Below, in pieces: positions 1 to 8,840 of a stretch of 64,000 bases of DNA. A model generated the notes under the pieces. The model was not told the origin of the DNA. It was given only the letters and a program-made list of their open reading frames with translations, and ran no database searches. The translations under genes were made by a program, and so were the position numbers. Origin of the DNA: Chryseobacterium sp. ON_d1 (GTDB taxonomy: Bacteria; Bacteroidota; Bacteroidia; Flavobacteriales; Weeksellaceae). Position 1 is the stretch's first letter. Each line of letters begins with the position of its first letter. The stretch is from contig NZ_BJTC01000011.1 of the NCBI RefSeq assembly GCF_006829085.1, positions 1 to 64,000 on the forward strand. Direction: 5' to 3'.

Positions 1-46
1 ATATCAATTATTACAATAACGACAGGATAAGACTTAATCTAAAAGG

Positions 47-75
47 AAAGAGTCCGGTACAGTACCGAACTCTTT
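47..75 (-). terminator. Terminator downstream of the 715-aa T9SS protein
   Basis: The arms AAAGAGT and ACTCTTT enclose CGGTAC and GTACCG with a single C/A mismatch between the two blocks. On the minus strand the hairpin is followed by CCTTTTAGATT, a modest U-rich tail. It lies about 80 bases past the stop codon of the minus-strand gene and probably ends its transcript. Confidence 0.6.
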
Positions 76-157
76 CATATAATAATATTGTTTAATTTTG
101 TCTAAACTTTTGGGTGCAGTCTATCTGGGGTGATTTTTTTAGAAGGTCTGATAAAGC

Positions 158-2305
158 TTATTCTTTATTTTTTACCAATACCCATCCTGAATATTTGGTT
201 TCAGTACTGTTTTTATTGTTTTCATTCCATGAGATGGTATACCAGTAGGTTCCTGTTGGAATTTTCTTTCCAAATGCAGTTCCGTCCCATGTAAAGTTGT
301 TTATTCTTTTGGCTTCATGAAGTTTGTTTCCATATCTGTCATATACTATAAAGACTAGATTTTTCTTGTATGCCAGCGCAGAGTAATCGATAACGTCATT
401 TACATTATCCCCGTTCGGAGTGATGGCATTAATAAGGTTCGGAACCGTAATGATTACCTGAGTTGGTGTACAGTTGTAAGTATCTTTTACATATACTGTA
501 TTTTCACCTCTCGGAAGTCCTGTGAATGTATTTGAATCCTGCCAGTTGACACCGTCTACAGAATATTTGTAAGGAGGGACTCCTCCTGTAGCGGTAACAG
601 CGATAGTATTGTTTGTTATTTCTATTCCTGATATTACTGGCTGAACACTCGCATGTACGCGTACCTCCTGAAGAGTGAAGCATTTTCCTGTCTGAAGTTT
701 TACCCAATATGCCCCAACTCCTACGTTGCTGATAGATTGTGTAGTTTCACCAGTGCTCCATTCGTAGCTGACAAAACCAGGTCCGGCATCCAGTGTTGTT
801 TTGGCTTCAGCACAAATCGTTTTATCTTTCAATACAGCTGATTTTACAGGAGGTAATACTTTCAGATCTATCTTGGCAATGGAATAACACTGCTTGTCAT
901 TGTCTACTCTTGCAAATACCGTTTTGCTTTCTGAAAGATAATTTAGTGGTGTAGCAATAGGATTGGTCTGAGCTTTGGCATCAGCTACAGTAGTGTAATA
1001 TTTAATAATAGTTCCGGTAGGGGTAGGAACAGGTACTCCGATATCAGCTTTAGAAAGATCAAAAGTTGAACGGTTTACATCATTGTCAATATAGCAGTTC
1101 TGAATAACAGCATCTTTTAAAACTACTGCAGGATAGAATAGCAGTTTGATTGTAGTCGTTGCGATACATCCAAAAGAAGAAATCACTTTTACATAGACCG
1201 TTGCTTCCTGAGAAATATAGTTAGCAGGGTCAGTGATTTCATTGATGTCTGCATTCATATCAGCAGCGGTAGCATAATACTTGATTGTTGCTCCGCCTGG
1301 TCCAAATACGTTGGCTGTTGTTAGGTTATATTTTGCCGTACCGGCTCCGTTGTTGTTACAAGAATATAAAGTGGCGGTATTTGCTGAAATACCTACATTG
1401 ACAAACTTAAATTTCCCGGTTATGAAACATCCGTTGTTAGGATTACTTGGATTAGTAGGATCCTGATATACAATTCTGTAATAGTATGTAGTGGTTCCGT
1501 CTACTGTTGCTACGGTAAGAGGGCTTGCGCCTGTAAGGGCATCATTGGTTGTTTTGTGGTAAGTAACCTTGAAATTCGAGCTGTTTCCATTGATGATAGA
1601 GGCAGTAAGTGTTGTAAAATCAAACTGGGTAGGTAATGAGCAAACCATTACCTGGCTTGGATCATTTGGATTAGTTCCTGGAATTCCTGGAGTAATGAAT
1701 GGATATGGAGCCAGAGTTGGATCGTTGAATGCTGAGCTTAAGCTTGCAGTACCAGACCATTCTAAGGAAAATCCATTAACCGATCTACTGAAGTTGTCAA
1801 TAACCAGATAATACGTTTGACCTACCAATACATCCATATAAGGACTCCATTTGCCATTGTTCATACTGGCTGTAGTGCCTGGAGGGTTGGTAGGAAATAC
1901 TGCAGGCGGGGCAAGAGTAAGATCCAATCCTGTGTCTCCGGGAGTTCCGCTATAGTTACATCTTATTGGCTGTACAAAGACGTGAGCTGAATTCTGTAAA
2001 GAAGTACATCCGTTTGTTGTGGGACCATAAACTGCAAAATCATAATCATCACCCTGGTCATTTGGTTTTATTTTAAATGCAAGGGTGCCTGGTGTAGATA
2101 TGGTGAAAGTATACCATACAGTATATCTTTCATTGGTGCTGAGGCATCCCCCGTTTTGATTAAGAATTTCTATAATATTCCCCGGGCCTGAAGGGGTGTA
2201 AGAGATGTCAGAGTTACCACAGATAGGGATTGCTGTGACACAGTCTGACTGTGAATAGGCCATTTGCGTTATCAATAAAATAAAAAGAAGTAATATTTTT
2301 TTCAT
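158..2305 (-). CDS. T9SS type B sorting domain surface protein (paralogue A)
   Basis: This is a 715-residue secreted protein. Residues 1-18 form a signal peptide ending in AYSQS. The N-terminal third has a Cys-containing start (CVTAIPIC) and looks like a beta-sandwich (PPC-like) region. The middle holds repeated beta-rich segments with YY.T..D or YEWSTGETTQSI motifs. The last ~90 residues carry ITPNGDNVND, YDRYGNKL and GTYWYTI, the hallmarks of the gliding-motility-associated C-terminal (CHU_C, type B) sorting domain. Known biology of that domain predicts export across the outer membrane by the type IX system and surface attachment or release. The next gene upstream is a clear paralogue. The ligand or exact role cannot be read from the sequence; adhesion is a guess. 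Confidence 0.9.
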   Translation of the reverse strand: MKKILLLFILLITQMAYSQSDCVTAIPICGNSDISYTPSGPGNIIEILNQNGGCLSTNERYTVWYTFTISTPGTLAFKIKPNDQGDDYDFAVYGPTTNGCTSLQNSAHVFVQPIRCNYSGTPGDTGLDLTLAPPAVFPTNPPGTTASMNNGKWSPYMDVLVGQTYYLVIDNFSRSVNGFSLEWSGTASLSSAFNDPTLAPYPFITPGIPGTNPNDPSQVMVCSLPTQFDFTTLTASIINGNSSNFKVTYHKTTNDALTGASPLTVATVDGTTTYYYRIVYQDPTNPSNPNNGCFITGKFKFVNVGISANTATLYSCNNNGAGTAKYNLTTANVFGPGGATIKYYATAADMNADINEITDPANYISQEATVYVKVISSFGCIATTTIKLLFYPAVVLKDAVIQNCYIDNDVNRSTFDLSKADIGVPVPTPTGTIIKYYTTVADAKAQTNPIATPLNYLSESKTVFARVDNDKQCYSIAKIDLKVLPPVKSAVLKDKTICAEAKTTLDAGPGFVSYEWSTGETTQSISNVGVGAYWVKLQTGKCFTLQEVRVHASVQPVISGIEITNNTIAVTATGGVPPYKYSVDGVNWQDSNTFTGLPRGENTVYVKDTYNCTPTQVIITVPNLINAITPNGDNVNDVIDYSALAYKKNLVFIVYDRYGNKLHEAKRINNFTWDGTAFGKKIPTGTYWYTISWNENNKNSTETKYSGWVLVKNKE

Positions 2306-2327
2306 TGTTAAAACTATTTTCGTTAAA

Positions 2328-2335
2328 CAAAATTA
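2328..2335 (-). promoter_or_regulatory. -7 promoter element for the 715-aa gene
   Basis: The minus strand reads TAATTTTG, a perfect match to the Bacteroidota -7 consensus TAnnTTTG, about 22 bases before the start codon. No convincing -33 TTTG is present at the usual ~19-base spacing. With the terminator just upstream, it suggests the gene is transcribed separately from its paralogue. Confidence 0.5.
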
Positions 2336-2370
2336 AAGATCAATAAATTTTTATCATAATTTGTAAAAGA

Positions 2371-2392
2371 AAAAGCCGCCAAAGCGGCTTTT
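2371..2392 (-). terminator. Terminator between the two T9SS paralogues
   Basis: A 9-bp perfect stem (AAAAGCCGC paired with GCGGCTTTT) has a 4-base loop, and on the minus strand it runs into TTCTTTTAC. It follows the stop codon of the 701/698-aa gene by only ~15 bases, so it is a strong Rho-independent terminator for that gene. Confidence 0.9.
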
Positions 2393-2406
2393 CTTATAAT
2401 AAGGGT

Positions 2407-4503
2407 TTATTCTCTGTTTTTTACAACAATCCATCCTGAAAACTTGAAAGGAGTATTCTTTTTGTCGTTTTCATTCCATGTTACAGAGTACCAGTAAGTA
2501 CCTGTAGGGATCTTCTTGCCGGCAATGGTTCCGTCCCATTTGTATCCGTTTGATTTATCTCCCTGATGGATTTTTGTTCCATATCTGTCAAAGATACTTA
2601 ATACAAGATTTTGTTTGTCTGCCATAGCAGAATAATCTACAACATCGTTTACACCATCTCCATTCGGAGTAATCATATTTATAAGGTTTGGAACTACTAC
2701 AGTAACTTCAATAGGATCACAGTCATATGCATCTTTTACATATACTTTATAAGTGCCTCTGGCAATATTGGTAAATGTATTGGAGTTCTGCCATGTGATT
2801 TTGTCCATTGAGTACTGATAATCCGGTGTTCCTCCTATAACATTTATCGTAAGCGTTGTGTTGGAAACATCAATATTGGTTACTACAGGCTGTTCAGAAG
2901 GATATACGGTAACTTTCTGTGTTGCGATACACTCTCCTGTTTTCAGTTTTACCCAGTAGACTCCTACCCCTACATTTTTGATTGACTGGGTAGTTGCTCC
3001 TGTGCTCCACTCGTAACTGCTGAAACCTGCTCCGGCATCAAGAGTTGTGGTGTCCTCCATGCAGATGACCTTGTCTTTCAGTACACTTGATGTCACAGGT
3101 GGAATTACTGTTAAAGTAATTTTTGCAACAGTATAGCATCCGCGGGTGTCTGATACTCTAACGTATACAAATCCATTGGGTGCAATATAATTATTAAATC
3201 CTAAAATTTCATTTGTTGCATCTATTGCATCTGTCAGCGATGGGAAATATCTTTTGGTTGTCGTTCCTGTAGGACTCGTGACCGGAGCATTTGCCAGATT
3301 GAATAAAGCCGTAGACGGGTTTGATTCTATAAAGCAGGATCTTAATGAAGCGTCTGTTGCTGTAACCAAAGGGTAGAATTTAAGTGTAATTTCAGCTGAC
3401 GCTGTACATCCAAATTCGTTGATCGCTTTTACAAAAACTGAGCCTTCTGCAGAAACATACATGTAAGGATTGGTAATCTCGTTGGTTCCGTTATTAAGGT
3501 CATACATTGAAGGATAATACTTTAATATATGATTGGGAGCCGCCCCTACAGTTGCTGTAGATAGATCATACATTGCAGTGCCTGAATTGTTATTGCTGCA
3601 AGAGGTAAGGGTAGCAGGGTTTAGTGTGAAAGATTTATCAAGAAATTTTATCTGTCCATATTCTCTGCACTGATTTAAGAAGCTGGTCGGGCTGTTGGGA
3701 TCAACATAGCTGATTGCATATGTATAAGTTGTAGCTACATTGATATTCGTAGGTGCGGTAATAGGATTATTATCATCCAGGGCATCTGTTGCTGAAGCAT
3801 AGTATTTTACTGCAAAATTTGGGTTGCCGTTTAAGATCTGTGAGGAAAATGTAGAGAAATCATAGTTGACAATTTTACCACATACCGGGATCTCTCCGTT
3901 TTGGGTAGGACCAGGCTGTAAAAACGGATTTGGCTGATAAACCTGTGCCGAATTGTGGTCAAACGGAGTAAGAAGCTTAGCTGTTCCGCCAAACGTTAAG
4001 GTAAATGGAGCAATGTCTATAGAGTAATTATTTAAAAGAAGATGATAAACCTGTCCGGGAAGTACATCAATATATTTTACAAAACCATCACCCCCTCCTC
4101 CTTCAGTCGTATCTGTAGAAGTCATATTAAGGCCGGTAGGGTTGATGATGCTTGCATTAACACCGGCATAAGAACATCTCAATGGAGTGGCTGTTGTATT
4201 GGCGCAGTTATGATTCGGGCCATACAGAGCAAAATCATAGTCTATACCTACGGCAGTGGGGCCTGTAGGAGTTACTAAAAACGTCAGTGTTCCGGCTGTT
4301 TCTATGCTGAAAGTAAGCCATATGGAATTACTCTCCCCATTAGGGCCAAGGCAGCCTACCTGGCCTTCTTTAATATTTCCCCATCCGTTAGGCTTAAGAG
4401 AAATCGCTGCATCGCTGCATATCGGTATGGCAGTAGCACAGTCCTGCTGTGCAAAAGCCATTTGAGCTACGAAAAATAGAAAAACGAGTAGATATTTTTT
4501 CAT
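2407..4503 (-). CDS. T9SS type B sorting domain surface protein (paralogue B)
   Basis: This protein has about 698 residues counting from MKKYLL; an ATG three codons earlier (4512) is also possible. The signal peptide ends near AFAQQ. The architecture matches the neighbouring 715-aa gene: CATAIPIC start, PPC-like N-terminal region, repeated beta domains with YEWSTGATTQSI, and a final CHU_C/type B domain with ITPNGDGVND, FDRYGTKI and GTYWYSV. The two genes are in tandem and clearly arose by duplication. Family knowledge predicts type IX secretion and cell-surface location. It begins 27 bases after the TPR-like gene, probably on one transcript. Substrate and role are unknown. Confidence 0.9.
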   Translation of the reverse strand: MKKYLLVFLFFVAQMAFAQQDCATAIPICSDAAISLKPNGWGNIKEGQVGCLGPNGESNSIWLTFSIETAGTLTFLVTPTGPTAVGIDYDFALYGPNHNCANTTATPLRCSYAGVNASIINPTGLNMTSTDTTEGGGGDGFVKYIDVLPGQVYHLLLNNYSIDIAPFTLTFGGTAKLLTPFDHNSAQVYQPNPFLQPGPTQNGEIPVCGKIVNYDFSTFSSQILNGNPNFAVKYYASATDALDDNNPITAPTNINVATTYTYAISYVDPNSPTSFLNQCREYGQIKFLDKSFTLNPATLTSCSNNNSGTAMYDLSTATVGAAPNHILKYYPSMYDLNNGTNEITNPYMYVSAEGSVFVKAINEFGCTASAEITLKFYPLVTATDASLRSCFIESNPSTALFNLANAPVTSPTGTTTKRYFPSLTDAIDATNEILGFNNYIAPNGFVYVRVSDTRGCYTVAKITLTVIPPVTSSVLKDKVICMEDTTTLDAGAGFSSYEWSTGATTQSIKNVGVGVYWVKLKTGECIATQKVTVYPSEQPVVTNIDVSNTTLTINVIGGTPDYQYSMDKITWQNSNTFTNIARGTYKVYVKDAYDCDPIEVTVVVPNLINMITPNGDGVNDVVDYSAMADKQNLVLSIFDRYGTKIHQGDKSNGYKWDGTIAGKKIPTGTYWYSVTWNENDKKNTPFKFSGWIVVKNRE

Positions 4504-4530
4504 GTTGATCATTTTAATTTTATCTTCAGA

Positions 4531-5142
4531 TTATTGAACAGAAGGGATCAATTGCTTTCCCCAAGTTGGAGATTTGCTGTCTGAAGCGTTTGGGTTGGAA
4601 AATTCGCTTAAAGCTTTACGGTATAAAATGTCGGCATTAGTTTTATCACCTGATTTTTCTTTGATCTTTGCCTGAAGAATCGCCAGTCTCGGGTTGTTAA
4701 CAGCACTGGTTTCAGCCTTAGCTATACTTTGAGAGATGACATTCTGATCAGGCTGGCTGCTTTGAGAACCGTCAATCTGCATTTTCTGAACATACAGTAA
4801 ACCTAATAATATGTTGATCTCAGCGTTATCTCTTTGCGCAGTCCATGCTCCCGCTGCTATTTTTCTGGCTAAAGCATTGTCATCCGTAAGGCTGGCTCCG
4901 GGTGCTTTCTTTAGCAGGGTTTCATTTTTAAGGTATAATGCAACAGCGGCATAATAATTGGCCTGCCAGGTTTCTGAAGTTTTTGCTCCTGAAAATTTAC
5001 TGAAGACATTGTCGTAATCACTAGCTGTTTTGGATGCATTGAGCTGCAGTACGGCTTGGGTTAGCACTTTGTCAGTGAAGGCTTGGGCCGAAACCCAGCA
5101 GTTTACAATGAAAAAGCTTAAAATTAGTAAAAGTTTAGTCAT
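4531..5142 (-). CDS. Secreted TPR-like helical protein
   Basis: This 203-residue protein has an N-terminal signal peptide (about residues 1-19, ending VSAQA). The rest is predicted to be mostly helical with TPR-like spacing (for example NYYAAVALYLKN, AEINILLGLLYV, ADILYRKALSEF). No enzyme motif is seen. It is the first gene of a probable two-gene transcript with the T9SS paralogue B directly downstream (27-base gap). This suggests a periplasmic or surface partner of that protein, but the sequence does not prove it. The start is supported by a -7 element about 20 bases upstream. Confidence 0.75.
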   Translation of the reverse strand: MTKLLLILSFFIVNCWVSAQAFTDKVLTQAVLQLNASKTASDYDNVFSKFSGAKTSETWQANYYAAVALYLKNETLLKKAPGASLTDDNALARKIAAGAWTAQRDNAEINILLGLLYVQKMQIDGSQSSQPDQNVISQSIAKAETSAVNNPRLAILQAKIKEKSGDKTNADILYRKALSEFSNPNASDSKSPTWGKQLIPSVQ

Positions 5143-5162
5143 AGGGGGATATTTTATAGAAG

Positions 5163-5170
5163 CAAATATA
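5163..5170 (-). promoter_or_regulatory. -7 promoter element for the TPR-like/T9SS operon
   Basis: The minus strand reads TATATTTG, a perfect TAnnTTTG match, 20 bases before the start codon of the 203-aa gene. The rest of the 5143-5445 gap is AT-rich and holds only the MFS terminator. Confidence 0.55.
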
Positions 5171-5352
5171 AAAAATTATTAACGTTAAATTAAAGATTTT
5201 AAGATATATTTAATGAAACTAATGTATTGGTTTTTAATAATGTATTTTATTTTTCATGTGCGATTATATGAAGATGGTAAAGATATTGGTTATTTGTCTG
5301 AATATTTAGAATTTAATTCTCTTTTTTTGTTATAAAAAGCAGGTATAAAAGA

Positions 5353-5386
5353 AAAATCAGAATAGAAAATGATCTATTCTGATTTT
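5353..5386 (-). terminator. Terminator of the MFS transporter gene
   Basis: A perfect 14-bp stem (AAAATCAGAATAGA with its complement) and a 6-base loop are followed on the minus strand by TTTCTTTTATACC. It is 60 bases past the MFS stop codon, and the T-rich side fits minus-strand use. Confidence 0.85.
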
Positions 5387-5445
5387 AAGTATTTCGAATT
5401 ACGATTTGTTTCGTGTTAAATTTAAATGAACTGATAAATAATAAG

Positions 5446-6681
5446 TTAATATTGCATTTTTCTCAGCTTAGGATTGGTGCTTCCCACCAGTAATGCTACT
5501 AACACAGTCATACATCCTCCAAAGACTACAGATCGTACTACTCCAAGTAATTTAGCCATGAGTCCGCTTTCGAACTGTCCCATTTCGTTGCTGGACATGA
5601 TAAATATTGAATTCACACTGAGAACCCTCCCTCTTATATGATCAGGTGTTTTCAGCTGTACAATCGTTCCGCGTATTACCACAGAGATTCCGTCAAGCAT
5701 CCCGCTCATCACAAGGAACATAAAAGAAAGCCAATAAATTTTGGATAAGCCAAAGCCTATGATGCAAAGCCCGAATCCGGTTACCACAGCAAGAAGTATT
5801 TTCCCTTGATTTTTCCGAAGAGGAACAATTGATAAAACTGTAATGATGCACATGGATCCGATATCAGAGGCTGCATTGAGCAGGCCGAAACCTTCAGCTC
5901 CGGAATTTAAAATATCTGTGGCAAAAACAGGAATCATGGCTACAGCGCCACCAAAGAGTACCGCAAACATGTCAAGGCATAAAGCACCTAAAATTTCTTT
6001 GGTCTTAAAAATATAGGAAATTCCTTCACGCATGCTTTCAACGACATTCACCGTTTCCTTTTTGTATTCCGAATACTGCTTGTTAAGTTGCCAGAAAAAT
6101 AAAGAAGCAACGAATATCAAAGATAGAATAACAACTAGAGTCCATTTTACTCCAATGTATCCTATGAGGAGTCCGCCTATAGCGTGTCCGCACACAGAAG
6201 AAATAAGAAATGTAGCCTGATTGAGAGTTACGGCATTGGGGAGGTTCTCTTTCTTTACAATTTTAGGAATCATGGAAGGAACAATAGGGCCGATAAAAGC
6301 TCTTGCTATTCCTGTGAAAAATATCACCCCATAAATAAAATAAGTGATCTGATGACCTGTAAAATGCATTTCCACATTAAAGAAAGCGGGAATCAGTAAC
6401 AGTCCGATCAGAAAAATATAAGCATAATTGCAGGTAAGAAGCAGTTTCTTTTTTTCATTCATATCAATAACGTGTCCTGCATACAGGGCACAGCTTACTG
6501 CAGGAATTACTTCTGAAAGGCCAATAAGACCTATTGAAAAAGGATCTTTTGTTAACTGGTACACCCACCATCCTAATAATGTGGCAAGCATTCTGAAAGC
6601 TAAAACAATAAAAAATCTCCCGGTGAGAAGATTTCTGAACTCAACATTTTGTAATGTCTGTAACGGGGTAAAGGAAATCAT
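5446..6681 (-). CDS. MFS family transporter (exporter type)
   Basis: This ~411-residue integral membrane protein has around 12 hydrophobic segments and the layout of the MFS_3/EntS-like efflux group. The N-terminal portion FRNLLTGRFFIVLAFRM is followed by paired helices and a cytoplasmic stretch at MNEKKKLLL. Near residue 340 is DHIRGRVLSVN, the R-GRV motif typical of this group. I chose ATG at 6681. An in-frame TTG at 6687 would lie in the T-tract of the preceding terminator. The gene has no recognisable neighbour that would define a substrate. Its ribosome-binding region is squeezed directly against the upstream gene's terminator hairpin, which makes its expression unusual. Confidence 0.85.
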   Translation of the reverse strand: MISFTPLQTLQNVEFRNLLTGRFFIVLAFRMLATLLGWWVYQLTKDPFSIGLIGLSEVIPAVSCALYAGHVIDMNEKKKLLLTCNYAYIFLIGLLLIPAFFNVEMHFTGHQITYFIYGVIFFTGIARAFIGPIVPSMIPKIVKKENLPNAVTLNQATFLISSVCGHAIGGLLIGYIGVKWTLVVILSLIFVASLFFWQLNKQYSEYKKETVNVVESMREGISYIFKTKEILGALCLDMFAVLFGGAVAMIPVFATDILNSGAEGFGLLNAASDIGSMCIITVLSIVPLRKNQGKILLAVVTGFGLCIIGFGLSKIYWLSFMFLVMSGMLDGISVVIRGTIVQLKTPDHIRGRVLSVNSIFIMSSNEMGQFESGLMAKLLGVVRSVVFGGCMTVLVALLVGSTNPKLRKMQY

Positions 6682-6688
6682 GAACAAA

Positions 6689-6718
6689 AATAGTCCTAAA
6701 AATTTATTTAGGACTATT
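6689..6718 (-). terminator. Hairpin between lipoprotein gene and MFS start codon
   Basis: The 12-bp perfect stem AATAGTCCTAAA / TTTAGGACTATT has a 6-base loop and is followed on the minus strand by TTTTTGTTC, so it looks like a true terminator for the 120-aa lipoprotein gene. It ends only 7 bases before the ATG of the MFS gene, so it could also act as a leader hairpin or attenuator for that gene. Confidence 0.8.
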
Positions 6719-6773
6719 CATATGTTGATTTTTAAAAGATATCGTAAATATATCCCGAAAGATAAAATCTATT

Positions 6774-7136
6774 TTAGTCAGCTCTGGTAGAACTCAATAC
6801 GATGGCAGCAACTCCTGCTGCTCCAATGATAGTAGCTCCTGCAGCAATCCTTGCCTTCCTCCTGTCTTTCACAGCGGCTACTTTTGCTTTAGGGATAATG
6901 ACTTCTGTGCTGTCTTTTTTACCAGCTGTACCTACAAGGTTGTCTCCAACGATATTTCTGAATAAGATGGTCTGCTTCGGAGATCCGTCTCTCATTGTTA
7001 CTTTGTAGATTTTTCCGGCTTCAAGATTGGAGTAGTTGTTTTTTGAAATATCCTCGCTGTATTTTGTCGTAGCGCAAGACGTAATAACAAATAAAGATGT
7101 TAATAAAGATGATTTCAACAGTACAGATGCTTTCAT
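6774..7136 (-). CDS. Small lipoprotein with glycine/alanine-rich C-terminal helix
   Basis: This 120-residue protein has a signal peptide II ending in the lipobox VITSC (Cys near residue 21), so it is predicted to be lipidated. A short beta-rich middle section (KVTMRDGS, ILFRNIVGDNLVG, EVIIPKAKVAAV) is followed by a basic stretch (KDRRKAR). A hydrophobic Gly/Ala helix (IAAGATIIGAAGVAAIVL) could be a membrane segment. I do not recognise a named family. It is monocistronic, bounded by a -7 element upstream and a terminator downstream. Confidence 0.7.
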   Translation of the reverse strand: MKASVLLKSSLLTSLFVITSCATTKYSEDISKNNYSNLEAGKIYKVTMRDGSPKQTILFRNIVGDNLVGTAGKKDSTEVIIPKAKVAAVKDRRKARIAAGATIIGAAGVAAIVLSSTRAD

Positions 7137-7154
7137 TATTTTCTTTTAGTTTTT

Positions 7155-7162
7155 CAAATTTA
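7155..7162 (-). promoter_or_regulatory. -7 promoter element for the 120-aa lipoprotein
   Basis: The minus strand reads TAAATTTG, 18 bases before the start codon. It is a perfect TAnnTTTG match; no -33 TTTG is seen at standard spacing. Confidence 0.5.
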
Positions 7163-7205
7163 TAATTTTTTTCGAATATACGTTTTTGGAATTGAAAAAA
7201 TATGA

Positions 7206-8705
7206 TTAAAGTTTGTAAATTTCTAAGAGATCTGCAATCTTTCTGTCATTCGCCAATCTTGGAGTCTTATTTTGGCCTCCCAGTTTTCCCTGGGATTTGG
7301 CATATTCGTGAAAAGCATTCTTTTTCAGTCTTGTGATCTGCAGTTTCTGCAGGATATTTCCCGAAATCAGATCGTTATAATACGTATTTCTCGCCCGAAG
7401 CTGCTGATCCAGCTCTTCTCTGAATGCTTCCAGATGCTCCGGTTCTTTTTCAAACTCAATCAGCCATTCATGATAAGGAAGTCCTTCAGATGGGTTTACT
7501 TGTGGTGCAAGATGAAATTCTGTAATCTGTGCCGGATATTTTTCAATGGCAGCTTTCATCGCTTCTTCCACCTCAAAAGCAATCACGTGTTCTCCAAAAG
7601 CTGAAGTAAAATGTTTTGTTCTGCCACTTACCAAAATCCTGTAAGGATCCTTGCTGATAAACCTTACAACATCTCCAATGGAATAAGCCCACAATCCGGA
7701 GTTGGTGGTAAGGATCAGCGCGTAATCTTTATGAAGTTCAATGTCTTTTAATGTTAATCTTCTTGCTCCTGGTTTGCCATATTCTTCCAAAGGAATGAAT
7801 TCATAGAAAATCCCGTGATTGGTCAGCAGCAGGAGTCCTTCTTTGGTGTAATCATCCTGAAAAGCAAAAAAACCTTCAGAGGCAGGGAAAGTCTGAATAA
7901 TATCGACCTTGCCGCCCAATAGTTCTTCCATCTTATCACGGTACGGTTCATAATTGACTCCACCGGTGACGATAAGCTGAAGATTAGGGAAGAGCTGCTT
8001 GATCTTTTTACCATGTTTTTCCGTTAACTTCTCAAAATACATGATAAGCCATGGAGGAATACCGGAGATCAACGTCATATTTTCACGTTCTGTTTCTTCA
8101 ATGATCTTGTCAACTTTGGTTTCCCAATCCTCTATGATATTGGTTTCCCAGCTTGGCAGGCGGTTTTTTTGAAGATAGTTAGGGATATGATGGGCTACAA
8201 TACCGGACAATCGCCCTGTTTTTATTCCAAATATTTCTTCCAGTTCAGGGCTGCCCTGCAGAAAAATCATTTTCCCGTTTACGAAATCAGCATTGTTCTT
8301 TTTGCTGATATAATGGAAAAGGGCACTTTGAGCTCCGCCAACCTGAAAAGGCATTCCTTCTTTAGAGATAGGGATGTATTTGGATCCGGAAGTCGTTCCT
8401 GAAGTTTTGGCAAAATATTCCGGGGTTTCTGTCCAGAGAATATTAGCCTGTCCTTTTTTTACTCTTTCAATATAAGGTTTCAGATCTTCATAGTCGGCTA
8501 CAGGAACTCTGTCCTGAAATTCTTTTACAGAATGGATGTTTTCAAAATCATGCTCACGCCCGAAAAGTGTTTTTTGAGCTGTATTTACCAGAGAAAGTAA
8601 CAGGTCTTCCTGGTCTTTTCCTGCATTTTTTTTGAAATCTTCCGCTTTTTGGACATGCTTTTTTGCCCAGATCAGTGCTGCATTTTTCTTGAAGAAGTTT
8701 AACAT
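7206..8705 (-). CDS. GH3-like acyl-adenylate-forming enzyme
   Basis: This 499-residue cytoplasmic protein belongs to the GH3 auxin-responsive promoter family as annotated in Bacteroidota, a branch of the ANL adenylating superfamily. The ATP-binding P-loop-like motif AKTSGTTSGSKYIP sits near residue 107, with the family motifs VTGGVNYEPY and WAYSIGDVVRF further on. Plant members conjugate amino acids to acyl acids, but the bacterial substrate is unknown. Length is typical for the family. A -7 element lies only 4 bases before the ATG, so the mRNA may be leaderless. Confidence 0.85.
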   Translation of the reverse strand: MLNFFKKNAALIWAKKHVQKAEDFKKNAGKDQEDLLLSLVNTAQKTLFGREHDFENIHSVKEFQDRVPVADYEDLKPYIERVKKGQANILWTETPEYFAKTSGTTSGSKYIPISKEGMPFQVGGAQSALFHYISKKNNADFVNGKMIFLQGSPELEEIFGIKTGRLSGIVAHHIPNYLQKNRLPSWETNIIEDWETKVDKIIEETERENMTLISGIPPWLIMYFEKLTEKHGKKIKQLFPNLQLIVTGGVNYEPYRDKMEELLGGKVDIIQTFPASEGFFAFQDDYTKEGLLLLTNHGIFYEFIPLEEYGKPGARRLTLKDIELHKDYALILTTNSGLWAYSIGDVVRFISKDPYRILVSGRTKHFTSAFGEHVIAFEVEEAMKAAIEKYPAQITEFHLAPQVNPSEGLPYHEWLIEFEKEPEHLEAFREELDQQLRARNTYYNDLISGNILQKLQITRLKKNAFHEYAKSQGKLGGQNKTPRLANDRKIADLLEIYKL

Positions 8706-8709
8706 GGGT

Positions 8710-8717
8710 CAAATTTA
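8710..8717 (-). promoter_or_regulatory. -7 promoter element abutting the GH3-like start codon
   Basis: The minus strand reads TAAATTTG-ACCC-ATG. A perfect TAnnTTTG is followed by four bases and then the start codon. With normal -7 placement, transcription would begin at or within a base or two of the ATG. Confidence 0.5.
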
Positions 8718-8764
8718 TAAATAAGTACAGAATCTGGAATCATTTTTTACAAGGCTTCACATAA

Positions 8765-8796
8765 AAAAACCGATGGAACATGTTCCACCGGCTTTT
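8765..8796 (-). terminator. Terminator downstream of the repeat-tailed secreted peptide
   Basis: The inverted repeat has a 7-bp core (TGGAACA/TGTTCCA), a CCG/CGG block and flanking A and T runs. It lies between the GH3-like gene and the 98-aa gene, about 45 bases past the latter's stop codon. On the minus strand the 3' side is a T7 run. Confidence 0.7.
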
Positions 8797-8840
8797 CGAA
8801 ATTTGATTATGAAAATAACAACTATATGTTAATGTTGTGC

